Shown: positions 1 to 8,217, numbered from the stretch's first letter. The stretch is 64,000 nt of DNA from Aphodomonas sp964553125 (GCA_964553125.1 CAZKJW010000002.1:8593-72592); one strand, 5' to 3'. Notes: a model not told the origin generated them from the sequence alone. Program-made: numbers and translations.

Positions 1-2
1 GC

Positions 3-752
3 GACAGGACGCAGGTTCCGGAAGCGGTTGTTGAATTTGGCGAAAAGGCCAAGAAGGACGGCATGGGCGTCAACCTGAAAGACCTTGCGTTTGCGTATGT
101 GGGCGACGAGGTTGTGCTGCATGACGTGAACATCGACGTGAAACCGGGCGAGACGGTTGCGTTTGTCGGGCCGTCCGGCGAAGGCAAGACGACGCTGATC
201 CGTCTGATTCTCGGGCTTTTGACGCCGCGCGCTGGCAGCGCGTGCCTGACGACGGGCGCAGGCGATACGCTGGATCTGTCAGTTGAAACGCGCGAATTCT
301 TCTCCTATGTGCCGCAGGGCAACACGATGTTCTCCGGAACGATTCGCGAGAACATGCTGCACGGCCGTTCGGACGCGACGGATGAAGAAATCATCGAAGC
401 GCTGAAGCAGGCGTGCATCTGGAACTTTGTCGATTCGCTCCCTGAAAAGCTCGAAACAAAAATCGGCGAGCGCGGCGTGGGCGTTTCCGAAGGACAGGCG
501 CAGCGGCTTGCAATCGCGCGCGCGCTTTTGCGCAAGGCGCCGATTCTACTGCTGGATGAAGCGACGAGCGCGCTGGATATCTACACGGAAAAGGACGTGC
601 TGGATAACATTTTCCATGCGGGCTTCTGCAAGACCTGCATCCTCACGACGCACCGCCCGAGCGTGTTCACCGTGTGCGATAAGATTTACCGCGTGCGCAG
701 CCGTTCGGTGGAGCTGATTAAGTCGGAGCGCGATCAGGAAGTGGAGTTCTGA
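3..752 (+). CDS. ABC exporter, C-terminal ATP-binding part (5' end outside window)
   Basis: The reading frame is already open at base 3, and a complete nucleotide-binding domain follows, so this is the C-terminal part of a membrane-domain/ATPase fusion exporter of the MsbA/LmrA type. Visible motifs are a Walker A GPSGEGKTTL near 168-197, a Q-loop VPQGN, Walker B ILLLDEATSALD and an H-loop TTHRP. The signature motif reads VSEGQ instead of LSGGQ, a degenerate form often seen in one half of heterodimeric exporters. Substrate cannot be told. The ATG at 63 is internal, because coding sequence with sensible residues precedes it. A strong terminator follows the stop codon. Confidence 0.85.
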   Translation, partial: DRTQVPEAVVEFGEKAKKDGMGVNLKDLAFAYVGDEVVLHDVNIDVKPGETVAFVGPSGEGKTTLIRLILGLLTPRAGSACLTTGAGDTLDLSVETREFFSYVPQGNTMFSGTIRENMLHGRSDATDEEIIEALKQACIWNFVDSLPEKLETKIGERGVGVSEGQAQRLAIARALLRKAPILLLDEATSALDIYTEKDVLDNIFHAGFCKTCILTTHRPSVFTVCDKIYRVRSRSVELIKSERDQEVEF

Positions 753-784
753 CAAGCCAAAGGGTAAGCAAAAAAACGAATTCA

Positions 785-825
785 CAGGAGCGGCGGCGTG
801 CGGACGGCGGCGCTCCTGCTTTTTT
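785..825 (+). terminator. Rho-independent terminator after the ABC exporter
   Basis: The arms CAGGAGCG (785-792) and CGCTCCTG (811-818) pair perfectly and are followed by a T-rich run. It separates the exporter gene from the riboflavin operon. Confidence 0.85.
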
Positions 826-881
826 GCTGCCGCGCGGCGCAAATCTTTTCGCGGCGAAGCCGCAAAAAAAGCGTTATCCTC

Positions 882-910
882 TTTACAAACCGGAGTGCGC
901 GCGCTATAAT
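882..910 (+). promoter_or_regulatory. Sigma-A promoter of the riboflavin/t6A operon
   Basis: TTTACA at 882-887 and a perfect TATAAT at 905-910 are separated by 17 bp. Predicted transcription would start about 30 bases before the FMN aptamer. Confidence 0.85.
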
Positions 911-947
911 GAGCGCGTAATTAAATAAAGACCTCTTTGCGCGAGAG

Positions 948-1070
948 ATCTTCAGGGCAGGGTGATCGCCACAGGCGAAATTCCCGACCGGCGGTAAAGT
1001 CCGCGAACCCGCAAGGGCCGATTCGGTGAAACTCCGGAACCGACAGTACAGTCTGGATGAAAGAAGCACG
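948..1070 (+). ncRNA. FMN riboswitch (RFN element)
   Basis: The conserved aptamer segments are present in order: TTCAGGGCAGGGTGA, ATTCCCGACCGGCGGTAAAG, a GATTCGGTGAAACTCCGG block, CCGACAGTACAGTCTGGATG and a closing AAAGAAG. This is the family that binds flavin mononucleotide and switches off riboflavin synthesis or uptake genes. It lies between a consensus promoter and ribU, the expected place. Confidence 0.97.
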
Positions 1071-1118
1071 CGACCCCTGATCTTTTTTGCGGATTGGGGG
1101 TCGAATTTGTAAGGAGGG
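1071..1118 (+). promoter_or_regulatory. Expression platform hairpin and ribosome binding site of ribU
   Basis: CGACCCC (1071-1077) can pair with GGGGTCG (1097-1103) directly after the aptamer. The Shine-Dalgarno sequence AAGGAGGG (1111-1118) begins 7 bases later. There is no U-run right after the hairpin, so control of translation, or a hairpin acting with the aptamer, is more likely than a simple terminator. This is inference from pairing by eye. Confidence 0.5.
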
Positions 1119-1125
1119 CTTTTCT

Positions 1126-1734
1126 ATGACCACACGTACTCGAAAGACCACGACCTTCAAGGTGAGAAACCTGACTGTGACGGCGATGCTTGGCGCGGTT
1201 GCGTCGGTGCTGATGTTTGTTTCCTTCAGCATCCCGCTGATGCCCAGCTTCATCAAGCTCGACTTCTCCGAGCTGCCGGCGCTGCTGGCGTCCTTCGCGC
1301 TTGGCCCGTGGTACGGCGTGCTGGTGTGTCTGATTAAGAATCTCGTCAACGTGCCTTTCACCACGACGGGCGCAGTGGGCGAGATGTCCAATTTCCTGCT
1401 GGGCGCGTGCTTTGTGGTTCCGGCGGGCATTGTCTATCGGCGGCATAAGAGCCGCGGAGCGGCCATGATCGGCGCGACGCTCGGCGCGGCGTGCATGGCG
1501 ATTGTCTGCGTGTTCACGAATTACTTCGTGATCTATCCGATGTATGCCAAGCTGTTCTTCTCGATGGATGTCATTCTGGATCTGTATCGGGCGCTCAGTC
1601 CGTCGGTTGAAACGCTGTGGGATGCGCTTCTGCGCTTCAATCTGCCCTTCACGTTCTTCAAGGGCATGTGCTCGGTTGTGATCGCTTATTTCATTTACAA
1701 GCCGCTCTCCCCGATTCTCAAGGGAAGGCGCTGA
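1126..1734 (+). CDS. ribU: ECF transporter S component for riboflavin (RibU-like)
   Basis: A 202-residue hydrophobic protein with about five or six membrane segments. It resembles the substrate-binding S component of energy-coupling-factor transporters, including the N-terminal segment TVTAMLGAVASVLMFVSFSI and the conserved stretch KLDFSELPALLASFALGP. Such proteins capture riboflavin and work with shared EcfA/A'/T subunits, which are not in this window. The ATG at 1126 is chosen because it lies 7 bases after AAGGAGGG; an upstream in-frame TTG at 1087 lies inside the expression platform. The FMN riboswitch just upstream makes riboflavin the likely substrate. Confidence 0.92.
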   Translation: MTTRTRKTTTFKVRNLTVTAMLGAVASVLMFVSFSIPLMPSFIKLDFSELPALLASFALGPWYGVLVCLIKNLVNVPFTTTGAVGEMSNFLLGACFVVPAGIVYRRHKSRGAAMIGATLGAACMAIVCVFTNYFVIYPMYAKLFFSMDVILDLYRALSPSVETLWDALLRFNLPFTFFKGMCSVVIAYFIYKPLSPILKGRR

Positions 1735-1745
1735 AGGAAGTTTTC

Positions 1746-2573
1746 GTGCAAATGAATTGCTTGACGGGAACGATTGTGCATGGCAAGGGCAAAGGAACGG
1801 CCGCCGGTTTTCCGACGGCCAATCTTTGCTGTGATGCGGGCGCTGCGCTGCCTGACGAAGGCGTATATGCGGTGCTCGTGCATCTTAACGGCGACATATT
1901 GGCAGGCGTAACGAATATCGGGAAACGTCCGACTGCCGACGACAGCCGGGAGATTACGGTCGAAACGCTCATCCTGAATTTTTCCGGCGACGTCTACGGC
2001 GACAGGATGACGCTGGAGCTGGTCGGCTTTATCCGCCAGACGCGGCCGTTTGAGTCGATGCAGGCGCTGCATGAGCAGATTCAGCGCGACGCGCAGACGG
2101 CCGGAAAAATGCTGCGGGAATACTGGAAGCACCCCGGCGCGCTCGCTTTTTCGGCGCAGGAAACGGAACGAATCGGCGAGAAGCTCGGCCGTGCGCTGCA
2201 AGGCGGCGACGTGGTTCTGCTTCGCGGCGATCTGGGCGCGGGAAAGACCGTGCTGACGCGCGGCGTGGCAAAGGGCATGGGTGTTTCGGGCAGTGTTTCC
2301 AGCCCGACGTTTACGCTGATGCACTGCCATAACGGCGCTGTGCGCCTGAATCATATGGATTTATACCGGCTGGAAACGGACGACGAGTTTTACGACGCGG
2401 GTCTTGAGGACGCGATGAACGGCGGCAGCGTCTGCATGATTGAGTGGCCGGAAAAATGCGAGGGCGCGATGCCGGAAAAACGGCTGACCGTCGCCATTGA
2501 ATACGGCGAAAACGAAGGCGAACGGCGCGTTTCGATTCGCCCCGAGGGTGGATTCCGGGAGGTGGAGCTATGA
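1746..2573 (+). CDS. Fusion of riboflavin kinase and TsaE (t6A ATPase)
   Basis: Two complete domains lie in one frame. Residues about 1-125 match the riboflavin kinase half of RibF: GKGKGTAAGFPTANL, GVTNIGKRPT, the catalytic glutamate in TVETLILNF and a C-terminal RQTRPFESMQAL. The FAD synthetase half is absent. Residues about 128-275 match TsaE, the ATPase of the tRNA t6A37 complex: Walker A GDLGAGKT at 2226-2249, SSPTFTLMH and a conserved IEWPE. The start is GTG 1746 (5 bases after AGGAAG) or ATG 1752 (11 bases); either keeps the kinase intact. It follows ribU by 11 bases and overlaps tsaB by 4. Domain calls are firm; coupled function is inference. Confidence 0.9.
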   Translation: MQMNCLTGTIVHGKGKGTAAGFPTANLCCDAGAALPDEGVYAVLVHLNGDILAGVTNIGKRPTADDSREITVETLILNFSGDVYGDRMTLELVGFIRQTRPFESMQALHEQIQRDAQTAGKMLREYWKHPGALAFSAQETERIGEKLGRALQGGDVVLLRGDLGAGKTVLTRGVAKGMGVSGSVSSPTFTLMHCHNGAVRLNHMDLYRLETDDEFYDAGLEDAMNGGSVCMIEWPEKCEGAMPEKRLTVAIEYGENEGERRVSIRPEGGFREVEL

Positions 2574-3265
2574 TGCTGCTGGCGATTGATTCAACGGGGC
2601 CTTCCCTGAGCGTGGCGCTTGCCAGTGATGGGAAGATTGTATACGAGTGCTTCCAGCGGACGGGGCATACGCATTCCGAACGGCTGATGCCGATGATCGA
2701 CGCGGCGCTCGCTTCGCAGGGAATCGAAGCCGCGCAGCTGGACGCGCTTGCCGTCACGGTGGGGCCGGGGTCGTTTACGGGCGTGCGCATCGGCGTGGAG
2801 ACGGCAAAAGCGCTGTGCCACGCGCTGGAGAAGCCGTGCGTGCCGGTCAACGCGCTGGAAGCGATTGCGCGCGGAGCGCAGAGCTTTGACGGCGTGGTGT
2901 GTCCCTTGCAGGATGCGCGCGCGGGACAGGTTTACGGCGCAGCCTTCTGGGATGGCGAACAGATTCTGCCGGATCACGCGGTGAAGCTCGACGAATTCCT
3001 TGATGCGCTTCCGGATGAGGTGGCGTGCTGCTTCATCGGCGACGGCGCGCAGGCCAATCGCGCGCATATCGCGCAGAAAATGGGCGAACGCGCAGTTTTT
3101 GCGCAGGAGAGCGATATGAACCTTCGGGCGGCTAACGCCGCGCTGATTGCTTGCGAGCGAATCGACACAGCCGTAACATGGCGCGAATTGCTGCCGTATT
3201 ATCTTCGCAAGCCGCAGGCGGAACGCGAGCGCGAAGCGCGGGAGGCGCAGAACCATGCCGGCTGA
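2570..3265 (+). CDS. tsaB: tRNA t6A biosynthesis protein TsaB
   Basis: A 231-residue protein of the ASKHA fold. TsaB is the inactive paralogue that scaffolds TsaD and TsaE during N6-threonylcarbamoylation of adenosine 37 in ANN-decoding tRNAs. The start LLAIDSTGPSLSVAL, the block VGPGSFTGVRIGVETAKALC and the mid-protein DARAGQVYGAAF are typical of the family. The start codon overlaps the previous stop (ATGA), so translation is probably coupled to the upstream TsaE fusion. TsaD and TsaC are not in the window. Confidence 0.95.
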   Translation: MMLLAIDSTGPSLSVALASDGKIVYECFQRTGHTHSERLMPMIDAALASQGIEAAQLDALAVTVGPGSFTGVRIGVETAKALCHALEKPCVPVNALEAIARGAQSFDGVVCPLQDARAGQVYGAAFWDGEQILPDHAVKLDEFLDALPDEVACCFIGDGAQANRAHIAQKMGERAVFAQESDMNLRAANAALIACERIDTAVTWRELLPYYLRKPQAEREREAREAQNHAG

Positions 3266-3722
3266 ACCGGTGATTCGCCCGATGACGCTTGCCGATGTGG
3301 AAGGCGTTCACGCCATTGAAGAGGCGACGTTTGCAATGCCGTGGTCGCGCGAGTCGTTTGAGCGCGAGGTGACGGAGAACAAATGCGCGCGCTATCTTGT
3401 GGCGGAGCTGAACGGGGAGATTATTGCCTTTGCAGGCACATGGCTGGTGATCGACGAGGCGCACGTGACCAACATTGCGGTGCGCGAGGATATGCGCGGC
3501 AACGGATATGGCGAGAAAATCACCCGTGCGCTGCTGCAGGCTGCCGCCAACGAAGGCTGCCTCTGGATGGATCTGGAGGTGCGGCGAAGCAATCTGCGCG
3601 CGCAGAGCCTGTATCGGAAGATCGGGTTTATAGACGTGGGCTATCGCAAACGATACTATGAGGACAATCAAGAGGATGCGCTGCTGATGGTATGCGAGCA
3701 TCTGCCCGCGCCTGAAGAATAA
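3255..3722 (+). CDS. rimI: Ribosomal protein S18 alanine N-acetyltransferase
   Basis: A 155-residue GNAT acetyltransferase. The family acetylates the N-terminal alanine of S18. Recognisable segments are EEATFAMPWSRESFE, the acetyl-CoA loop VREDMRGNGYGEKITRALL and the terminal ARSLYRKIGF-like block (here AQSLYRKIGFIDVGYRKRYY). The start ATG at 3255 overlaps tsaB by 11 bases. A tsaE-tsaB-rimI order is common in Bacillota; here it is carried by the riboflavin operon. It is the last gene before a terminator. Confidence 0.93.
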   Translation: MPAEPVIRPMTLADVEGVHAIEEATFAMPWSRESFEREVTENKCARYLVAELNGEIIAFAGTWLVIDEAHVTNIAVREDMRGNGYGEKITRALLQAAANEGCLWMDLEVRRSNLRAQSLYRKIGFIDVGYRKRYYEDNQEDALLMVCEHLPAPEE

Positions 3723-3730
3723 CGAAAACG

Positions 3731-3772
3731 CAAAAAAGAGAGACAGCGGAAGGCTGTCTCTCTCTTTTTTGC
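3731..3772. terminator. Bidirectional terminator between rimI and the SpoU-family gene
   Basis: AGAGAGACAGC and GCTGTCTCTCT form a long stem flanked by an A-run on one side and a T-run on the other. It can serve both the plus-strand riboflavin operon and the convergent methyltransferase gene. Confidence 0.9.
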
Positions 3773-3814
3773 ATCTATTTCTGTTTGCAGGCCGCCGGAT
3801 GCGGCGCGGGAGCG

Positions 3815-4555
3815 TTATGAATCGCAAGCAGCGTTCGCCTGCGTGAAAGCGTATGCGGCGATGGAAACGGCGACGGAGAGGTTGAGCGAATCAATCGCAT
3901 CGGATTGCGGAATGCGCACGGGCTGCCCAAGCTGCGCAAAGGAGGCGGGCAGACCGGTGGCTTCGTTGCCGAAGACGAGCGAATACGGCTGCTTTGCAGC
4001 CATACAGGCACGCGGCAGCGGCACAGAACCGTCCAGCATGAAGGGATACAGCGCGTGGTGCGGATACTGCGCGCGATACGCTTCGAAGCTATCGTAAAGC
4101 GCGACGCGCATGGAAAAAAGCGCGCCCATCGACGCGCGCACTACGCGCGGGTCGAATACGTCGGCCGCGGGACGGATGATCGCCAGATCCGGCAGGCTGA
4201 AGCCGAGACAGGCGCGAAGAATCGTGCCCAAATTGCCCATGTCGGACGGATTGACCAGCACAATATGATTTGTATCCGGCTTGAGCGTGGAAGAAAATTT
4301 ATCAAACACAAGCGCGGCATAGCAGTTTTCTTTCCGGCTGATGCGCTCCAGCGCACGATCGGCCGTCTCCGTGCGCACGTTGATCGCGGCGCATTTGTCC
4401 ATCAGCGCGCGCACGCCGTCGCTTTCCAGTGCGTCCGATCGCACAAGAAGCCGGCGCGCCAGATCCGGACGCGCGTTCAAAAGCGCGTGCGAAGGGAAAA
4501 TGCCAGGCGCATAGGAATAGTCAAGCTGATGATTGTATGCTTCGAGCTTGGGCAT
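3815..4555 (-). CDS. SpoU/TrmH-family RNA 2'-O-methyltransferase
   Basis: A 246-residue protein with the three SPOUT motifs: NPSDMGNLGTILRACLGF (motif 1 with the catalytic arginine), LVFGNEATGLP (motif 2) and IPQSDAIDSLNLSVAVSIAA (motif 3). It transfers a methyl group from S-adenosylmethionine to a ribose 2'-hydroxyl in tRNA or rRNA; the exact nucleotide cannot be told. The start at 4555 lies after GAGGTGAT. A longer upstream frame exists but crosses the promoter. It is transcribed alone. Confidence 0.9.
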   Translation of the reverse strand: MPKLEAYNHQLDYSYAPGIFPSHALLNARPDLARRLLVRSDALESDGVRALMDKCAAINVRTETADRALERISRKENCYAALVFDKFSSTLKPDTNHIVLVNPSDMGNLGTILRACLGFSLPDLAIIRPAADVFDPRVVRASMGALFSMRVALYDSFEAYRAQYPHHALYPFMLDGSVPLPRACMAAKQPYSLVFGNEATGLPASFAQLGQPVRIPQSDAIDSLNLSVAVSIAAYAFTQANAACDS

Positions 4556-4572
4556 GGTATCACCTCGAAGGG

Positions 4573-4601
4573 ATTGTAACAGATTCAGCGGGCGGAAACA
4601 A
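4573..4601 (-). promoter_or_regulatory. Promoter of the SpoU-family gene
   Basis: On the minus strand TTGTTT (4596-4601) and TACAAT (4573-4578) are 17 bp apart and sit about 20 bases before the start codon. Confidence 0.65.
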
Positions 4602-4851
4602 GCGAGAGAAAAGAACAAAAAAGCACGAAAACAAAGTTTTTGAACTTTTTGTAATAAATTTGAAATATTTGTAATGATTTGCGAACGGGTGTTTGTACTT
4701 TGTAGGGGGCAAATTTGCAACAAACCACAAGATCATGAGAGGGAAAAAGCGGCTGTTCCGGAAATGGGCGGGCCGCGTTTTTTGCCTCTGAAAAAGACAA
4801 GAATTTGTAACAATTCATCTCAAAACGCTGCAAAAAAACAAAATGAAATGC
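4602..4851. other. AT-rich intergenic stretch with TTTGTAAT direct repeats
   Basis: This 250-base stretch is clearly poorer in GC than its surroundings and holds no credible gene. TTTGTAAT occurs at 4648-4655 and again exactly 20 bases later at 4668-4675. Related copies are TTTGTACT (4692-4699) and TTTGTAAC (4804-4811). It precedes the mraZ promoter and may hold protein binding sites. Confidence 0.5.
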
Positions 4852-4880
4852 TTGCAAAGGGGAGCAGAGTGGTGTATAAA
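4852..4880 (+). promoter_or_regulatory. Promoter of the mraZ / cell-division cluster
   Basis: TTGCAA (4852-4857) and TATAAA (4875-4880) are separated by 17 bp, about 55 bases before the preferred mraZ start. Confidence 0.75.
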
Positions 4881-4934
4881 GGTACTTAGTGGAGCAAAAT
4901 CCCATGATTTGTGGCAGATTGGGGGAAAACGACC

Positions 4935-5378
4935 GTGACGCGCGTCTTTGCCGGGACATTTTCGCATAGCCTCGACGGCAAAGGCCGGGTGATCATTCCC
5001 GCCGGTTTCCGCGAATTGCTTGGATCGGGATTCACCATTGCGCTCAACTCCAGCATCGATGCGCTGGCGCTGTATCCGCAGGCCAAATGGGACGCTGTCA
5101 ACGATCAGCTTTCCCGCGTGCGCGACACGGACGACGAGGGCATGGCCTATGTTCGCTACATCATGGCGAACGCGCAGACGGACATGGAGATGGACGCGCA
5201 GGGGCGCGTGCTGGTGCCTGCGAATCTCCGCGAGGCCGCGGGGATCACGCGCGAGCTGACGTTTGTGGGAATGCGCGACCACATTGAGCTGTGGGACAGC
5301 GCGGCGTTTGCCGAAAAGGCGCGCCTTGCGCGCGAAAACTTTGCGGCGCTGCGCCGTCATGTGAACGAGACTTACTGA
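4935..5378 (+). CDS. mraZ: MraZ, transcriptional regulator of the division/cell-wall cluster
   Basis: A 147-residue protein with the two AbrB-like halves of MraZ, each carrying a DxxxR-type motif: FSHSLDGKGRVIIPAGFR and MDAQGRVLVPANLR. MraZ forms a ring that binds repeated sites in its own promoter and represses the dcw operon. The GTG at 4935 gives the usual N-terminal length and lies 7 bases after GGGGGAA; a GTG at 4911 is also in frame but has no ribosome binding site at a sensible distance. It is the first gene of the cluster, as is usual. The normally adjacent rsmH is missing here. Confidence 0.93.
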   Translation: MTRVFAGTFSHSLDGKGRVIIPAGFRELLGSGFTIALNSSIDALALYPQAKWDAVNDQLSRVRDTDDEGMAYVRYIMANAQTDMEMDAQGRVLVPANLREAAGITRELTFVGMRDHIELWDSAAFAEKARLARENFAALRRHVNETY

Positions 5379-5452
5379 GCTGTGCAAAGCGAAACGGGAG
5401 CGCCGGCAGGGCGGTCCAACACTGAACGAGCCAAGAGGGGAGGGCGTGTGTG

Positions 5453-6010
5453 ATGCCGCAAAGGAGGAGGGGAACCTACGTCAGAGCATACGCTTTCGGC
5501 GCGGACAGTACGATTACCCTGTCGAGCGCGCCGACCGGAGACGTTGAGCTGGGCGAAGCGTTTTCGGAACGGCTGGAGCGGCGTGCGGAGCGCAGCTATA
5601 CGCAGCCGCGCCGGCGCGAGCGCGGCGTGGTATCCGGCTGGGTGCTGGTGCTTGTGATTGCTGTGGTGTTTTTTGCGCTGGGGATGACCTGCGTGAGCCG
5701 CTGCGCGACAGGCGCTTCGCTGAACAAGCAGCTGTACCGTATGCGCGAGGAATTGGCGCGTGCGACGCAGACAAACGAAGCGCTTGAGGTGCGCATTGCC
5801 GAGAAGGCGGACGATACCCGCATTCAGACGCTTGCGCTGAACCATCTGGGGATGAAGCAGGCGACGTCGGATCGGATCTACACGGTGGAACCCGTCGCGG
5901 TTCCTGTGCGCGAGGAAACGGACGAGCAGACGATTGTGCAGCCGGAAAACATATCCGGGGGCGGAATTTTCGATTTGTTCGGTATCTTTCTGCATAGGAT
6001 CGGTTTATAA
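5453..6010 (+). CDS. FtsL-like septum formation protein
   Basis: A 185-residue bitopic membrane protein. It has a basic cytoplasmic N-terminus of about 60 residues, one membrane segment (GWVLVLVIAVVFFALGMTCV) and a coiled coil rich in L/E/R (LNKQLYRMREELARATQTNE), ending in a region with NHLGM and YTVEP as in FtsL/DivIC proteins. Family members link FtsQ and the septal PBP/FtsW synthase. Position directly before the septal PBP supports the call. ATG 5453 is preferred; a GTG at 5450 is equally served by GAGGGGAGGG at 5434-5443. Confidence 0.75.
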   Translation: MPQRRRGTYVRAYAFGADSTITLSSAPTGDVELGEAFSERLERRAERSYTQPRRRERGVVSGWVLVLVIAVVFFALGMTCVSRCATGASLNKQLYRMREELARATQTNEALEVRIAEKADDTRIQTLALNHLGMKQATSDRIYTVEPVAVPVREETDEQTIVQPENISGGGIFDLFGIFLHRIGL

Positions 6011-6052
6011 TGAATATGTCTCTCCTATAAGCAATATAGGGGAGGGATTGCC

Positions 6053-8161
6053 TTGGCAACACCGGGGATGACTGTACGAAAGCGGCTGATTTGGCTTGCG
6101 GCGGTTGTCACGGTTCTTTTTTTGAGCGTGATTGTCCGCGTCGGCAAGCTGACGATTGTGGATGCGGAAACGCTGGTCAAGCGCGGACAGGCGCAGTGGA
6201 CGCGCTCTGGCACGGTGACGGCGGAACGCGGCTCGATTCTTGATTCGACCGGCGGGACGCTGGCAAAGAACGCGACGGCGTATATTGTCTCGGCGTCGCC
6301 GAGAAACGTCCGGGATCCGGAAGCGCTGTGCGATTTGCTCTGCCCGCTGCTGAACATCGAACGGGAAACCGTGCTGACGAAGCTCAAAAACACGAGCTAT
6401 GCCTCCGTCACGCTCAAACGGCAGGTGACGCGCGACACGGTGGATGCGATTCGTGATTTGCAGCGCGAAAACGCGCAGGCGCTCTCCGGCGTGACGTTCG
6501 AGCAGGACAGCGTCCGGTTTTATCCCGGCGGCGCGTCGCTTTCGCATGTGTTGGGGCTTACGAATATCGACGGGCAGGGTCAGTCCGGCTTGGAACAGAA
6601 ATACGACGCCTACCTTGCCGGGACGCCGGGACGCATCGTAACGGAAGTGGATGCAAAATCGCGCGCGCTGCCAAACGGCAAGAGCGAATACATTCCCGCC
6701 GCGCGCGGCGCGGATGTGCATCTGACAATTCATGGCAGCGTTCAGGCAATCTGCGAACGCGTCATGCGCGAATGTCTGGCGGTCAATCATGCAAAGCGCG
6801 TCATGGCGCTGGCCATGGAGCCGGACACGGGAAGAATTCTTGCCATGGCAATTCTGCCATCCATGGATTTGAACGACCCGCCGCGAAGCGATCTCGATTC
6901 CCTTCAGGACGGAATGCGCGTTCAGGCGATTTCGGATGTGTATGAACCCGGCTCGACCTTCAAGGTGATCACGGCGGCTGCGGCGATTGATGCGGGCCTG
7001 ACGAATCCGTCCGAGGGCTTTTACTGCTCGGGCAGCATCACTGTCGACGGCGACCGGATCCGCTGCTGGAAGAACTCGCACGGCTCGGAATCCATGCGCG
7101 AAGCGCTGATGAATTCCTGCAATCCCGTGTTCACCGAGCTGGCGCTGCGCGTCGGAACGGACAGGCTGTATCAGTATTTCAGCGCGTTCGGGCTGGGGCG
7201 CAGGACGGGCGTTGATTTGCCGGGCGAGAGCGCGGGACTGCTCATTGCCCGCAAGTACGTGAAAAACGTGGATCTCGCGCGCATTGGCTTTGGCCAGAGC
7301 ATTACGGTAACGCCGCTGCAAATGCTCAACGCGGTGTGCGCCGTCGTCAACGGCGGCAGCCTCATGCGGCCGTATCTTGTGGAGGACGTTGTGGCGGAGG
7401 ACGGAACCGTTTTGCTGCATAACGATCCGCGAGTGGAAGCGCAACCCATTTCCAGCGAAACAAGCGCGGTGATGCGCGAGCTGATGGAAGCCGTTGTGGC
7501 GGAAGGCGGCGGGCGCAACGCGCAGGCGACGGGATATCGCGTCGGCGGGAAAACGGGCACGGCGCAGGTTTACAAAAACGGGCGCGTTTCGCATGACGTG
7601 CATATCGGGTCGTTTGTCGGGTTTGCACCGGCTGACGATCCGAAGATTGCGCTGCTTGTGATCGTTGATGAAGCGCAGGTGGCCGTCGATTACGGCGGAA
7701 CAACGGCCGCGCCGTTCGCAGGGCAAATCCTTTCGGAAGCGCTTCAGGCAATGGGCGTTGAGCCGACGGAGGGCGAGGCGCGCGAGAAGGTCGCTGTGCC
7801 TGCGGTGAAGGGGCTTACGGTTTCGCAGGCCGCAAAGCGGCTCAAAGAGGCCGGACTGCGCTACGTGACGGACGGAGAAGACGCGTATGTGCTTGACCAG
7901 CTTCCCGCCGAGGGCGCGCAGGCATATCAGGACTCGATTGTTATGCTGTATGTGTCCGAGAATCCACCGCCTCAGGCGCAGGAATTTGTGGCCGTTCCGG
8001 ATGTGACGGGCATGAGCATCGCCGAGGCGAACCGCCTTTTGACAGCAAGGCGACTTTCGCTTACAATAGACGGAACGGGACTTGCAAAGAAACAGACGCC
8101 CCAGGCAGGAGCTTTCGTATCTCCTGGCGAATCTATACAAGTCACGTTCAGCACGCGATAA
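6053..8161 (+). CDS. Class B penicillin-binding protein with two PASTA domains (FtsI/SpoVD type)
   Basis: A 702-residue peptidoglycan transpeptidase. Order: N-terminal membrane anchor (about residues 10-28), dimerisation/pedestal domain, transpeptidase domain with SxxK (GSTFK), SxN (SCN within MNSCNPVF) and KTGT (GGKTGTAQV), then two PASTA repeats beginning VAVPAVKG and VAVPDVTG. It cross-links septal or spore-cortex murein. A TTG start at 6053 is chosen because AGGGGAGGG lies 6 bases before it; ATG 6068 is the alternative. Two PASTA domains resemble vegetative PBP2x/FtsI more than the single one usual in SpoVD, so the role is left open. Confidence 0.93.
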   Translation: MATPGMTVRKRLIWLAAVVTVLFLSVIVRVGKLTIVDAETLVKRGQAQWTRSGTVTAERGSILDSTGGTLAKNATAYIVSASPRNVRDPEALCDLLCPLLNIERETVLTKLKNTSYASVTLKRQVTRDTVDAIRDLQRENAQALSGVTFEQDSVRFYPGGASLSHVLGLTNIDGQGQSGLEQKYDAYLAGTPGRIVTEVDAKSRALPNGKSEYIPAARGADVHLTIHGSVQAICERVMRECLAVNHAKRVMALAMEPDTGRILAMAILPSMDLNDPPRSDLDSLQDGMRVQAISDVYEPGSTFKVITAAAAIDAGLTNPSEGFYCSGSITVDGDRIRCWKNSHGSESMREALMNSCNPVFTELALRVGTDRLYQYFSAFGLGRRTGVDLPGESAGLLIARKYVKNVDLARIGFGQSITVTPLQMLNAVCAVVNGGSLMRPYLVEDVVAEDGTVLLHNDPRVEAQPISSETSAVMRELMEAVVAEGGGRNAQATGYRVGGKTGTAQVYKNGRVSHDVHIGSFVGFAPADDPKIALLVIVDEAQVAVDYGGTTAAPFAGQILSEALQAMGVEPTEGEAREKVAVPAVKGLTVSQAAKRLKEAGLRYVTDGEDAYVLDQLPAEGAQAYQDSIVMLYVSENPPPQAQEFVAVPDVTGMSIAEANRLLTARRLSLTIDGTGLAKKQTPQAGAFVSPGESIQVTFSTR

Positions 8162-8217
8162 AGACACGCATACATTTCGCGGCGCGCAAGCGCCCTTGAA
8201 ATTTGGGAGGACACGTC

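Noticed and set aside
6006..6011. TATAAT at the end of the FtsL-like gene as a separate promoter for the PBP gene.
   Set aside because: No acceptable -35 box lies 15-19 bp upstream; TTGTTC at 5975 is 25 bp away.
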